Assembly (NCBI GenBank): GCA_017506865.1
Contig: JAFCMP010000182.1
Span: forward strand, 1 to 64,000
Length of the DNA stretch: 64,000 nucleotides
Direction of reading: 5' to 3'
DNA from: Tribonema minus
Taxonomy: Eukaryota; Sar; Xanthophyceae; Tribonematales; Tribonemataceae
Under the pieces are notes generated by a model, which searched no databases, was not told the DNA's origin, and saw nothing but the letters and a program-made list of their open reading frames with translations. Made by a program: the position numbers and the translations under genes. Positions 1-11,100 of this stretch are shown piece after piece. Each line of letters opens with the position of its first letter. The first letter of the stretch is position 1.

Positions 1-8
1 TCAACGCT

Positions 9-566
9 ATGCTCCATCGCAGGCACTTACTGCGGGCCAATGGTCTGTGGTGGCTCAAGGTGCCACCAGGCATCACACAGTCAACACTGGCGAAGGGCAG
101 TGGTCAGATACTGCTTGCCCCAGTGATGTCATTCATCATTCGCACTCTGCGTACAGAGCCGGTGCTGTTCGACTTGCAGCGCCAGCAGGCACCCATACCG
201 CCTCGCATGATCGAGGATGGTTTGTTTGTGCAGACCTTGGGTCCCTATGACCTCCCTGACGACCACCCACAGGAGGCACCTCAGTGGGGCCTGTCCTCGT
301 ATCAAACACCTGCAAGGCATGCCTTTCCTGCGCAAGTTGAAGTACAAGCAGGGCTTCGCGATGGGGGCGGCGAACCACAACCGGGAGCCAGGCCGCAGCC
401 CTCCACAGCAGACCACGCCAAGAAGACCGCCTGCGAGACCAGCGCGCAAGCATCAGCCAGCAACTCCACGAGCGAAGGTGACGAGACAAGCACCGACAGC
501 GGCGAAGCCGGAGGTGATGACGAGGATGGCCATCGTAGCGGCGGGGCGCGCACGCCAGTAAGCTGA
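9..566 (+). CDS. Upstream frame of the gypsy element, possibly gag remnant
   Basis: A 185-codon frame ends three bases before the pol start and is in a different frame from it. The N-terminal two thirds has no recognisable motif. The C-terminal third is Pro/Ser/Glu-rich and low in complexity, with runs of Asp, Glu and Ser. I see no zinc knuckle (CCHC), so Gag identity rests only on position upstream of pol. It may continue left of the window. It could equally be non-coding. Confidence 0.3.
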   Translation: MLHRRHLLRANGLWWLKVPPGITQSTLAKGSGQILLAPVMSFIIRTLRTEPVLFDLQRQQAPIPPRMIEDGLFVQTLGPYDLPDDHPQEAPQWGLSSYQTPARHAFPAQVEVQAGLRDGGGEPQPGARPQPSTADHAKKTACETSAQASASNSTSEGDETSTDSGEAGGDDEDGHRSGGARTPVS

Positions 567-568
567 CA

Positions 569-3500
569 ATGATGGAAGCATACACCATAGCGATGGACCA
601 TGCAGATGAGCGCTTTGGCAAGAATCAAGTGTCAGACAACCCTGAGTTGGCCGCTGCCGCCGAAACAGAACTACCAGGATGGGACAACATTGTGTTGGTT
701 GCAGAGCAAGGGGCTGCTTTGCAAAAACAAGCTACTGTCTATATAGCCAAGAAGTACCCCGTCACAGAAGCTACAGCGGATGGAATTGCAGTTGTGGTGA
801 CTTGGACCGGTGACGCACCACCGGGGAACTATGTGCTCGAAGGGGCAATTGACCCACGGGGGCATTGGGCTGTGCGGCGGCAGCGAGTGTTGGTAGAGGA
901 GGGTATGCACACCAGCACTATAAATCTCACTATTGTCAAGCGTACCGGTAAGCTGAAACCGGGCGTCAAGCTTGGGCACTTGCACTTGCTAGATGAGCAT
1001 TTGTGGAAGCGACAATCACACAGATGTGAAGTGGAAACCACACGGAGCTTAATAGCACTGACTTCAGTACAGGAGAAAGACGAGAAACAGCAGTTGCTAG
1101 AAAAGCGCTTGACGGCGATCAAAGCGAGGATAGCACAGATAGAGCGCAATGATCGTCTAGCCACGGTTTGCTTCATGGTTGCTGCTGGTTATGTGACACC
1201 AGCTGAGGCGCAAGCGGAGGCGCCAAATGTCATTTCGGGAACGGCAGCGGAGGCTCTGTTTGCTGAGAGCTGCGACGTAGGTTGGGGGTGTGGAGCACAG
1301 GTGAACCCTACTTCAACGTCAACTACTTCAACTAGCAGCATGGCAGACAAAGTCAATTCGGCTAAGTTAAACCCAGTCTCTGATTCACGAGCGCAAACAT
1401 TGAGTGTAGAGGAGCCCCACGCAGACAAGATAGTGCACAAGGCGCGGCCCCCCGCAGAACCGCCGCCGCCAAATGCTCCTTGCACTGCCGTCCCTGAAAC
1501 TCACAATAAACCAAAAAAGGAAGCGAAGGTTGATGTAGAATCGCAACCTGGTGTTGGTGCTGACTCATCTGCAGCTCAAGAGTGTACGGACGATGAAGCA
1601 GTGCAACGGGCACGGGAGCTGGAATGGCTTGCCGCGTTCCGTGTTGGGGAATTGGAACACTTGACGGAAGTTCAACGAATGCAGTTGACAGATTTGCTTC
1701 GCAAAATGGCACGTAAGGGGATCTTCTCACATGATGGTAGGCCAGGAAAAGTGTCGTTGGTCCGCCACCATATTGATGTTGGAGATGCTAGGCCTGTGCG
1801 TTCCAGATTGCGAAAGTATAGTCTGAAAGAACTTGAAGTTTTATGGAAGGAAATTGACTTCTTGTTGAAGAAGGGCGTGATTGAGCCGTCAAATTCACCC
1901 TGGAACTCTCCTCTCATGATAATACCAAAGCCAGACGGTGGTATGAGAGTTGTGCAGGATTTGAGGGCGGTTAATCAAGCAGTGAAAGAGCGTGGTGGCG
2001 GTCAGGATGGGTTTCCGCTGCCGCGCATAGATGAGGTGCACTCAGTGTTGAATGGCTCTGAGTGGTTTAGCTCTATGGACGCGGTTGCTGGATTTTGGCA
2101 TGTTGAATTGGACAGAGAATCCAGACCAATAACGGCTTTTCAAACCAAATGGGGGTGCTATCAATGGAAGGTGGGACCTATGGGGCTTATGAACATGCCA
2201 TCTACTTTTCAGCGTCTAATGCAGCTTGCTATGGGGCATGATGCGCTGTGGGTGTACGCCCTGGTGTACATTGACGATATTCTGGTTTTCAGCAAAACCT
2301 TCAAAGAGCACATGAAGCACTTGGAGATAGTGTTGAGCCGACTGCTCTCAGTAGGCATAAAGCTGAAGCCGTCCAAGTGTCACTTCGCCATGCGGGAGGT
2401 CAAATTTCTGGGTCATGTCGTAGATGCCCAGGGCAAGCGCGTTGATCCATCAACAGTAGAGGCAATTGAGAAGATACCTTTGCCCTCTGACCTTCATGAT
2501 GTGCGTTCCTTTTTGTGTATGGCAGCGTACTACAGGCAGTATATCTCCCATTTTTCAACAATCACGGAGCCCCTGGTCAACCTTACTCGCAAAGGTGTAC
2601 CGTTTGAGCTCTCGGATGATTGCATTGCTGCGTGGCAGGTGCTCAAGGAGGCCTTGAAGACATCCCCTGTTTTAGCACATCCCGATTTGAAAGGCATCCT
2701 CAATGGCTCAGTCAAGTTGGTTTTGCAGACTGATGCTTCTGACTATGGACTGGGAGCGGTGTTAACGCAGATATGCCCCACCAACGGAGAGCACCCGATA
2801 GGATACTATAGTCGTACTTTGAAAAGTGCTGAACGCAATTATGGTACTTATGATAGGGAAGCGCTAGCAGCAATGGAAGGAGTTCACTACTTCAGACAGT
2901 TTTTGCACAATGGTAACACGTTCATCCTACAAACTGACCACTCTGCATTGGCGCACTTGATGGGTGGCTCAGAACCGCGCACCAAGCGGCAGGAACGTTA
3001 CATATCAGAACTGCAAGAATACAACATGGACATTGTGCACAGGCCTGGTAGAGAGAATGGTAATGCTGACGCCCTCTCGCGTATCAGGGATGGCACTTTC
3101 GTCACAGTGTCTGCAGGTGTGGCCTTTTCTAATGATGCAGCGACGACCTCGCAGCATGGGGGGATACAGCGGCCAGCACCTGTTATACAGCGGCCAGCAC
3201 CTGTTCCGGGAAATTTTTCGTCTGTTGTTTTGCCTGCCGCTTGTGAATGTGACGATGCAGCTGGAGTGAAGATAGTGTCAATCAACATCACAGCAAGCAG
3301 GGTGGCTCAGCTGTTCCCAGAAGATGGCGACGAGAACATGGACCTTGAGGCTGAATTGGAGGATGGCCATGAAGACATCAACAACAAGGATACAGGTGGC
3401 AAAGTAGATGGTAATAGGCAACGACATCGCGCCGTGTTTGAAGCGGGCGACTTGGTATCTTCGCTGAGCAAGGATGCGGTATTGGGGAAAGTAGCGAAGT

Positions 3501-4618
3501 ACTTGACTACTAGTCTAAGAGCAGGTGGTCCCCCACATGGCCTCTCACCTAGAGAAGTTGAGGATGCTCGCGCATTTGAGCGCGCTGGCTACTACATGCG
3601 CAATGGGAGAATGCATTTTGCTGCTGGTGGCAGGTCCCACAAGACAGGCACAGACTTGCTAGTGGTACCGAAGTCACTAAGAGAGCGCGTGTTTGAGGAA
3701 TGTCATGATGGTGCGATTGGTGGAGGTCACAGTGGCTTTGCTCGCACATATGACAAAGTGAGGCGCAGGTACTTCTGGCCTGGCATGTATTCTGATGTTT
3801 TCAAGTGGGTGCTGACTTGCCTGGCATGCCAAAAGCGCAAGTCCAAGCGCGATATGCGTGTGCGTGTGCATGGATTTGGAGATGTAGATCTACAGCATGC
3901 GTTTCAATTGGTAGGCTTCGATATTGTGGGACCGCTGCCCAAGACTGCCAGGGGCAACACTTTCATTTTGGTCTTCACGGATTACCTGACTAGGTGGCCG
4001 GAGGCCTTTGCGATACCTGACAAATCAGCAGTCACTGTTGCGCGTGTCATAGTCAGTGAGATCATACCAAGGCACGGGTGCCCTCAAATGTTCCTCTGTG
4101 ACAATGCTAAGGAGTTCAGGGGGTTGCTGATGAAAGAGCTAACTAGGTTAGTGGGCATTGAGCAGCGCTTCACATCCCCTTACCACCCTGCATGCAATGG
4201 TCTCACTGAGCGCACCAACGGCACGCTTGTCAACCTTCTGGCAATGATGGTAGAAGACAATCGGAAGAATTGGGACTCAGTCTTACCCATGGCTCTTTTC
4301 AACCACAGAGCTTGCACAAACACGACGTATGGCATGTCACCGTTTCGCATGTTATATGGGCGTGAGCCCCTGCTGCCGTTCGAGGCAATGTTGGGAGATC
4401 TTCGTGCACCTGAGCTGTCGCGCAGGTGGAAGTCAGCAGCTGAGCACCTGCACGTAATTCATGAGCTCATCAAGGAAGGACACAGGCTGGTACAGGTGTC
4501 ACTACAAGAGCAGGAGGAGAGGCTACGGGCGGCGGCAGCGCAGGAGAAAGGGTTTGCTCGTCGCTTTGAACCTGGAGATCATGTTCTTGTACACTATCCG
4601 CCCGTTCGTAAGGGCTGA
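569..4618 (+). CDS. pol: Ty3/gypsy Pol polyprotein: RT, RNase H, integrase
   Basis: A 1,349-codon frame encodes the enzymes that copy and integrate the element. The reverse transcriptase carries the catalytic YIDD at about residues 566-569, with a PLPRID segment and an SPWNSP segment upstream. RNase H follows (LQTDASDYGLGAVL near residue 721). Integrase has an HHCC zinc region (GGGHSG to CLACQ, about residues 1044-1088) and a DDE core: Asp in GFDIVGPLP (about 1117), Asp in LCDNAKEF (about 1177) and Glu in LTERTNG (about 1213). The first 400 residues are not recognised and lack an obvious protease. The frame stops inside the linker to the GPY/F module, which continues in the next frame after 4627, so one base appears to be missing near 4612. 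The catalytic domains themselves look intact. Confidence 0.93.
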   Translation: MMEAYTIAMDHADERFGKNQVSDNPELAAAAETELPGWDNIVLVAEQGAALQKQATVYIAKKYPVTEATADGIAVVVTWTGDAPPGNYVLEGAIDPRGHWAVRRQRVLVEEGMHTSTINLTIVKRTGKLKPGVKLGHLHLLDEHLWKRQSHRCEVETTRSLIALTSVQEKDEKQQLLEKRLTAIKARIAQIERNDRLATVCFMVAAGYVTPAEAQAEAPNVISGTAAEALFAESCDVGWGCGAQVNPTSTSTTSTSSMADKVNSAKLNPVSDSRAQTLSVEEPHADKIVHKARPPAEPPPPNAPCTAVPETHNKPKKEAKVDVESQPGVGADSSAAQECTDDEAVQRARELEWLAAFRVGELEHLTEVQRMQLTDLLRKMARKGIFSHDGRPGKVSLVRHHIDVGDARPVRSRLRKYSLKELEVLWKEIDFLLKKGVIEPSNSPWNSPLMIIPKPDGGMRVVQDLRAVNQAVKERGGGQDGFPLPRIDEVHSVLNGSEWFSSMDAVAGFWHVELDRESRPITAFQTKWGCYQWKVGPMGLMNMPSTFQRLMQLAMGHDALWVYALVYIDDILVFSKTFKEHMKHLEIVLSRLLSVGIKLKPSKCHFAMREVKFLGHVVDAQGKRVDPSTVEAIEKIPLPSDLHDVRSFLCMAAYYRQYISHFSTITEPLVNLTRKGVPFELSDDCIAAWQVLKEALKTSPVLAHPDLKGILNGSVKLVLQTDASDYGLGAVLTQICPTNGEHPIGYYSRTLKSAERNYGTYDREALAAMEGVHYFRQFLHNGNTFILQTDHSALAHLMGGSEPRTKRQERYISELQEYNMDIVHRPGRENGNADALSRIRDGTFVTVSAGVAFSNDAATTSQHGGIQRPAPVIQRPAPVPGNFSSVVLPAACECDDAAGVKIVSINITASRVAQLFPEDGDENMDLEAELEDGHEDINNKDTGGKVDGNRQRHRAVFEAGDLVSSLSKDAVLGKVAKYLTTSLRAGGPPHGLSPREVEDARAFERAGYYMRNGRMHFAAGGRSHKTGTDLLVVPKSLRERVFEECHDGAIGGGHSGFARTYDKVRRRYFWPGMYSDVFKWVLTCLACQKRKSKRDMRVRVHGFGDVDLQHAFQLVGFDIVGPLPKTARGNTFILVFTDYLTRWPEAFAIPDKSAVTVARVIVSEIIPRHGCPQMFLCDNAKEFRGLLMKELTRLVGIEQRFTSPYHPACNGLTERTNGTLVNLLAMMVEDNRKNWDSVLPMALFNHRACTNTTYGMSPFRMLYGREPLLPFEAMLGDLRAPELSRRWKSAAEHLHVIHELIKEGHRLVQVSLQEQEERLRAAAAQEKGFARRFEPGDHVLVHYPPVRKG

Positions 4619-4626
4619 GTAAGAAA

Positions 4627-5238
4627 TTGAAAGCAGAACGCTGGTTGGGTCCATTTGTAGTAGAAAGGCGAATACCTGGGCTAGACACATATGTTTTGCG
4701 GGCGACGCATGCAGGGCAAGTCATGTTGAAGTACATCCACTGTAGTAGGCTGAAGCTGGCTACTGAGCGACAACTTGAAGTAGCGGTGCCGCCTCCACCA
4801 GATGTACACTTGCCTACGCGTGATCAACAGCATGTGCCCCGTGACCCGGCTGACAGGCCATCAGCGGCTGCAGCACCAGCACCACGTGAAAAATGCCCAT
4901 ATGCTAAAGGTGACATCATAAGAGTTTCATTGGCTGCATGGGTAGATGGCTCTGATGATAGTTGTGATGGCTATGTGGTACACATTGCTTCCAATGGCAC
5001 GCTGGAATTCATATGCCCGATTGATGCAGCAGAGCCGGATGAGTTGACGGCTCAGCTGCCCTCATTTGCAAACCGCTATAAAGGTCATGCGACTAAAGGC
5101 GACAAGCATCTGGCACGTCTCATCTATACACTGCATCATTCGTCACCGTTCCTTGGCGAGCGCACTGGCAGTTTCTGGCAGCCCCTTGCAACAGCACCAG
5201 CGGTTCGGTTCTGCAATACCATAGTATATGTCAATTAG
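4627..5238 (+). CDS. Frameshifted C-terminal part of gypsy Pol (GPY/F-like module and tail)
   Basis: This frame begins ERWLGPFVVERRIPG, the typical GPY/F segment that follows the integrase core in Ty3/gypsy elements, and so is the continuation of the pol frame. One extra G in the run at 4611-4614 would join the two frames. The remaining 140 residues are a Pro/Ala-rich linker and a globular tail without a motif I recognise. Alternatives are a programmed frameshift or a sequencing error in the G run. No methionine codon starts it, which argues against a separate gene. Confidence 0.6.
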   Translation: MKAERWLGPFVVERRIPGLDTYVLRATHAGQVMLKYIHCSRLKLATERQLEVAVPPPPDVHLPTRDQQHVPRDPADRPSAAAAPAPREKCPYAKGDIIRVSLAAWVDGSDDSCDGYVVHIASNGTLEFICPIDAAEPDELTAQLPSFANRYKGHATKGDKHLARLIYTLHHSSPFLGERTGSFWQPLATAPAVRFCNTIVYVN

Positions 5239-5331
5239 AAGTATCCAAGTCTTGTTGTTTGGCAGCGTTCCCTACCCCGCGCCTTGCGTGCCGCATGTTT
5301 CAGGAGGAGTGTCATATGAGGTGAAGACGGA

Positions 5332-5457
5332 GTCTTGGCGCGCAGCGGCGGGCGTTCTACATGCGCATCTACCGGTGACGAGATATTCAACTCCGTCTTG
5401 GCGCGCAGCGGCGGGCGTTCTACATGCGCATCTACCGGTGACGAGATTTTCAAGCGA
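5332..5457 (+). repeat. Tandem repeat, 2 copies of 63 bp
   Basis: The segment beginning gtcttggcgcgcagcggcgg occurs at 5332 and again at 5395, nearly identical over 53 bp with a 10-bp spacer. It lies just downstream of the gypsy tail frame and could be part of the untranslated 3' end or LTR. The overlapping reading frames in both strands are products of this repeat. Confidence 0.8.
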
Positions 5458-7105
5458 AGCACCTTTCAACTTCAACCGCCAGCTCAACTTCAGCAAGGGC
5501 GCTTCAACTTCAGCTATTGGCCTAGCGCAAGTGTGAGTGAGTTACCACACGGCGCAGTGCGTGCTCCAGCGAGTTGCTGAGCACTGCCAAGGCAAGGGCA
5601 GCCTCAATCAGTCGCTGAGCGCTGCCCCAGGCCCGGAGGCGGATTGGGGATTAAGCTATTTGGGACGCACTCATGCGAGCTGCTGAGCGCTGTCAACTTA
5701 ACGGGCCTGGGCGGACTGGCGTTGCATAGTATGGCCTAGCTACGTCGTGCAAAGCAAGTTGCTGAGCAGTGCCAAGCGCTTGGGGGCGTACTGTGGGAGT
5801 CAGGACGGGCGCGCATGCGAGCTGCTGCGCCGCGCGGAGTGTGCGGTGCTCCTCACGTTGCTGAGCACTGCTACGGCTTGGAACAGGGGACGTGGCCATC
5901 GTAGCCGCCGACTGGGGGGGGGGACGTCATGGGGGGGATTGGTCGTCAGCCTGGTTGGTAGCGCGCGGGAACTCGGGCCGTATGCCATGAGACTGACCGC
6001 AGCCGAACTTCCAGCCTCTTTCCTGTAACGTTCAAGGAAACGCGGGGAGAGTAGGCGCCAGGTGTATCGTTTTCTCCAGCAGGTGCATAGTCGCGTCTAC
6101 CAGCGCGCACCTTAAGGCACCGCCTACGTTATGGTGACTTTTTAGGGGTTGGGGAGGGGTTATATCCCTATACAGGGCGTGCATGACACGGGGTGTAGTG
6201 GGGGGTTGCGCGAGTGCCTCAAGCGGGAGCACAGTAGTGTGGGGGTTGCGTGAGTGCCTCAAGCGGGGGCGCAGTAGTATGGAGTGCTGGTTTGCATCGC
6301 AAGTTGTGCGTTTGTTTGCTAGTGTAGGCAATTACCGGGGCGTATGTAAGTGGTGCAGCCTCTTTGACGGGTGCAGCATTAGAGGCATATAGCCACACAC
6401 TGGCAGTACTCCCCTCTGTTATTTCAGTACCATGACGTCAACATATGGTGCTGCTCTGCCGCTGCCGGTGTCGCCGCCACCGTGTAGCCGCAGCCGCCGC
6501 CTAGAGGGGTAGTATCTGCTTGTGATGCGCAATCAGGTGTTGCAATCGCATCGACAACACTTGGCGCGCAGTAAAGTGGTGCCAGGCGTGCTGTATCTGC
6601 TGAGGATTTGCATTGCTTATTTGCGGTAGGCCGGGCTTGCAGTAGCTCCTTGCACGCTTCACTGTTATTTGATCCAGACGGTCGATGACGTCATGGATGG
6701 GGGCGTATGTCGTGAAGCGGCCGCCATTAGCGTGCATTAGGATGATAGATGTGTGTTGGCAGCACGTAGCACGCCTTGAGGTGGCCAGGGCTCAATTGGA
6801 GAGTTGTGCCCGTATTTGTCAACAGTCACCTCAAGTTGAATGGCAGCAGCGCTCAGCTGCATTTGTGCTTGTGTTCGCCTAATGATCAGAAACCGATCTA
6901 CATGCTTTAAGGAAGGCTTTTGTCTGCTTTTGCACCGCCACGTTTACCGGCGCCATGGCACTTGGTATCTGGAGAGAGTAGTTGCAAGCGCCGCTGCTTT
7001 CTCAAGGCAACATTCGCAGGCTTTAGGCTGTAACTGGAGCAATGGAGCAGTTCCTCACTCCTGAAGAGTCAACACTGTGAGCTGGGACACCACCCAGTCA
7101 CCACA
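5458..7105. other. No gene seen; possible gypsy 3' LTR or flank
   Basis: Only short, mutually overlapping frames occur here, with no family resemblance. The segment includes a 2 x 40-bp tandem repeat at 6201-6280 (gggggttgcg, then agtgcctcaagcggg). The retrotransposon 3' LTR would be expected in this interval, but without the 5' copy its ends cannot be set. The boundary with the 46-kb inverted-repeat unit is at 7105/7106. Confidence 0.5.
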
Positions 7106-8060
7106 CTGACTGCTGGATCTGTACCATGCAGCCTGGGGCTAACGCTGCATGTACTTACACAGGCACAACATTGTGTTGCCCTTGCACCTTGCAGGCTGGC
7201 TGCTGAATGCCTTCTTCACCATGCAGGGCTGATGCTGCATGAATTCCCGCATTCACAACAGTTTGTAGCAAGCGCACGACACGGCTGGCAGGAGCTCGTT
7301 CCAAACGCTGCGCTGGGCAACACAGCACAACTACTGGCCTGCTGCTCATTCTTTCGTCTACTGGTGCTCTACCTTGCACAGGCCAAGTGACTTGACGGGC
7401 TCTGTAGGACCAGAACAGCACATCAGGGCACTGCTTACAGGTGAGCTGGTTGATGATGGGTGTTGGCTTTCATATACACAGCGAGAGCAGCGTGCTACTA
7501 CCGTACATGACTGCGCCAAAGCATTCTGCACATGGCAGCAACGGCATTATGATCACAGGTCAATCTTATCAAGCGTGTCACCTGCTGTCAGTGCACATTG
7601 TGGCACCAGAGGACGCACACTGTCAGTAACATTTGCAGGGGTGTAGCTGGCAAAGGCCATGCTGCAAACTTCAACACAATCACGAAATTGGGGCACATGC
7701 ACACTGTAGGTCTAGTGCTGCACTTCCTGCAGATGTCATGCTGCAAACTTCAACACAGTCACGATAATTGGGGCACTTGCACACTCAGTCTGCAGGTCTA
7801 GTGCTGCACATCTTGCAAAGGCCATGCTGCAAACTTCAACACAGTCACAACAGTAGAGGCACTTGCACCTTGCAGCGCTAGTGCTGCACATCTTGCAAAG
7901 GCCATGCTGTAAATTTTAACACAACCACAAATATTGTGGCTTTGCACCTTGCAGGGCTAATGCTGCACATCTTGCGGGGTCATGCTGCAGACGTCAACAC
8001 AGTCGCAACTGATGTGGGACTTGCACCTTGAAGAGCGAAGTGCTGTACATTTTAAGGGCT
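7106..8060 (+). repeat. Left terminal inverted repeat (955 bp)
   Basis: This is the left arm of the long inverted repeat; its partner is 52506-53467. The outer half is unique-looking. The inner half (about 7640-8060) is built from diverged units of roughly 65-75 bp containing gctgcaaacttcaacacagt and a segment ending tagtgctgcac. The two arms differ by a few substitutions and small indels, for example near 7395 and 7680. The short frames in this arm recur antisense in the other arm and are not supported as genes. Confidence 0.92.
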
Positions 8061-8188
8061 ATGCTGCAAACTTCAACACAGTCACAACATGTTTTGCCAT
8101 TCATATCTTGCAGGTCTAGTGCTGGTATCATACAAGAGCTGCTGTTGACACTGCACATGCCATTGCATTTTCATCACTCTCAGGCACC

Positions 8189-11100
8189 ATGTTGAGCGAC
8201 ATCGTGGGCAAAAACCTGGCGGCTCGTGCCAGCAAGCACCTGTACGGGAGAGCCAAGACGCACTTCAGCACTCTTGTTCCCATCTGTAGTCCTGAGAATG
8301 TGGAGATTGGCATGAAAGAAGAGGCGAGGATAAAGGCGCTGGCGGTACCATCACGTCCGGTTGGCGAGACCTTCGACTTTGAAGAGTCCACAATTGAAAG
8401 CGAGGTGAGCTCAGTTCGGCAACACCTCATTTGCATTTGCATGCCATAGTGCATCTTCCCAACACACTCAGCATTGCACATTGAACTGGTAACACATCTG
8501 CAGTGCTAGAAGCTTGGGTCCAGCGTGCAACTACCACATAGCACTTGCTGGTATGTATACTACATCTGTACTCAAGTTTGTGCCTGACCATACACCTGTA
8601 TCGCTGCTGTACTGTGCAGGTCTCCTGGGTGAGAACAACCAAGTTTTCATCAAAGCTGATCCTGACAAACGTGGTCGACCCTGCCACGGGCAAGAACAAG
8701 GCCCTCTACTGCACCCCCCGTCCCACGCCATCATCACAGCAGGAGATCATCTTCAACTACACCCGCTGGGCAGACATCACCTCATACGGGCTAGTGCCTG
8801 GCAAGACCGTCCTCAACGACGGCGGCGTACTTGTTGACACCAACGGGCAACACTTTGTGGTGCGTTATGGAGATGGTGCTCGGCGCACCCTTTCTGCTCG
8901 GGCGGCTGTACCGCCGCCCCTGCCTCCACCTCTGGCGCCGGCCCCAGCACCGCTACCACCACCGCCACCAGCTCCTTCTGCGCCCAGATACAACCTCGTC
9001 ACTCAGATGCCGGACCCAACGGACTTCACCAACAACTTCTCCGGGTACAGGATCTTCTTTGCCAAAGATGATCGCTGGCACATCGGCGACATCAAGAGCT
9101 GCACCATCAGCACAGGGCGGACTCCTGCTTTCCAGGTTGAGGTGTCATTCAACATGAAGCAGATAGCCTCAACCACTACGATGGCTTTGCTGGAGGAGCC
9201 CGAAATGTTCAGCTTCAGAGTCCTGCACAGCCAGTACCTTGGCAGCGGCGAGCTCAAACACCGCGCCAGCGGCAATTGGTTCTTGAAGGAGGTACTGTCA
9301 AGGTGAGATCGTCACTTGAACCTTTGTGCACGCTTGAAGTTCCTGAGGCTGGGCCTGTCGAAAAAAAGTATTTCTCAGAGGCTGACCCTAAACGGGCCTG
9401 GTACGACGCTCGCTAGATTTTTGTAACCTGCAAATAAATAGGGCTGCTGATCAGAAGTGTAGGTGAGATTAGTGTAAGAGAGCTTCAAGCGTCCCCAGCA
9501 TTAGCAGAGGCCATACTAAGGCTTAGAGCAGAAAGTTGAACTTGTGTAGATATTGAAGTTCTTGAGGCTGGGCCTGTCGAGAAAAGGGTTCACAAAGTGT
9601 GAATAATTGTGGCTCATGATCGAAAGTGAGGGGGAGGTCAGGCTAAGAGAGGATCAATCTATCCCTACATCAGCAGTCACCATACTCAGCCTTACAGCAC
9701 ACACTTGAACTTGAGTTAAAACTTGAAGTTCCTGATGCTGGGCCTGTCGAGAAAAGGGTTTATAAAGTGTAAATAATTGTGGCTCATGATTGAAAGTGAG
9801 GGGGAAGTCAGGCTGAGAGAGGCTCAACCTATCCCTACATGAGCAGTCACCATACTTAGCCTTACAGCACACACTTGAACTTTGGCACACACTTGAAGTT
9901 CCAGAGGCTGGGCCTGTCGAAAAAAGTATTTCTCAGAGGCTGACCCTAAACGGGCCTGGTACGACGCTCGCTAGATTTTCGTAACCTGCAAATAAATAGG
10001 GCTGCTGATCAGAAGTGTAGGTGAGATCAGTGTGAGAGAGCTTCAAGCGTCCCCAGCATTAGCAGAGGCCATACTTAGGCTAGAGCACAAGGTTGAACTT
10101 GTGTAGAAATTGAAGTTCTTGAGGCTGGACCTGTCGAGAAAAGGGTTTATCAAGTGTAAATAATTGTGGCTCATGATCGAAAGTGAGGGGGAGGTCAGGC
10201 TGAGAGAGGTTCAATCTATCCCTACATCAGCAGTCACCATACTCAGCCTTGCAGCAGCACACACTTGAAAGTGTGAATAATTGTGGCTCATGATTGAAAG
10301 TGAGGGGGAAGTCAGGCTGAGAGAGGCTCAACCTATCCCTACATGAGCAGTCACCATACTTAGCCTTACAGCACCCACTTGAACTTTGGCACACACTTGA
10401 AGTTCCAGAGGCTGGGCCTGTCGAAAAAAGTATTTCTCAGAGGCTGACCCTAAACGGGCCTGGTACGACGCTCGCTAGATTTTCGTAACCTGCAAATAAA
10501 TAGGGCTGCTGATCAGAAGTGTAGGTGAGATCAGTGTGAGAGAGCTTCAAGCGTCCCCAGCATTAGCAGAGGCCATACTTAGGCTAGAGCACGAGGTTGA
10601 ACTTGTGTAGAAATTGAAGTTCTTGAGGCTGGACCTGTCGAGAAAAGGGTTCATCAAGTGTAAATAATTGTGGCTCATGATCGAAAGTGAGGGGGAGGTC
10701 AGGCTGAGAGAGGTTCAATCTATCCCTACATCAGCAGTCACCATACTCAACCTTGCAGCAGCACACACTTAAAAGTGTAAATAATTGTGGCTCATGATTG
10801 AAAGTGAGGGGGAGGTCAGGCTGAGAGAGGTTCAATCTACCCCTACATGAGCAGTCACCATACTTAGCCTTACAGCACACACTTGAACTTTGGCACACAC
10901 TTGAAGTTCCAGAGGCTGGGCCTGTCGAAAAAAGTATTTCTCAGAGGCTGACCCTAAACGGGCCTGGTACGACGCTCGCTAGATTTTCGTAACCTGCAAA
11001 TAAATAGGGCTGCTGATCAGAAGTGTAGGTGAGATTAGTGTAAGAGAGCTTCAAGCGTCCCCAGCATTAGCAGAGGCCATACTAAGGCTTAGAGCACAAA

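Larger units (their letters stand above)
1..5238 (+). mobile_element. Ty3/gypsy LTR retrotransposon, 5' end outside window
   Basis: The internal region of a Ty3/gypsy-class retroelement runs from the window edge to the end of the tail frame. It holds a short upstream frame, a long pol frame with reverse transcriptase, RNase H and integrase in the Ty3/gypsy order, and a downstream frame with the GPY/F-like end of integrase. The 5' LTR would lie left of base 1, so no LTR pair can be compared and the 3' LTR (expected after 5.3 kb) cannot be delimited. No retroviral-type aspartic protease motif (D-S/T-G) was seen in the long frame. Confidence 0.85.
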
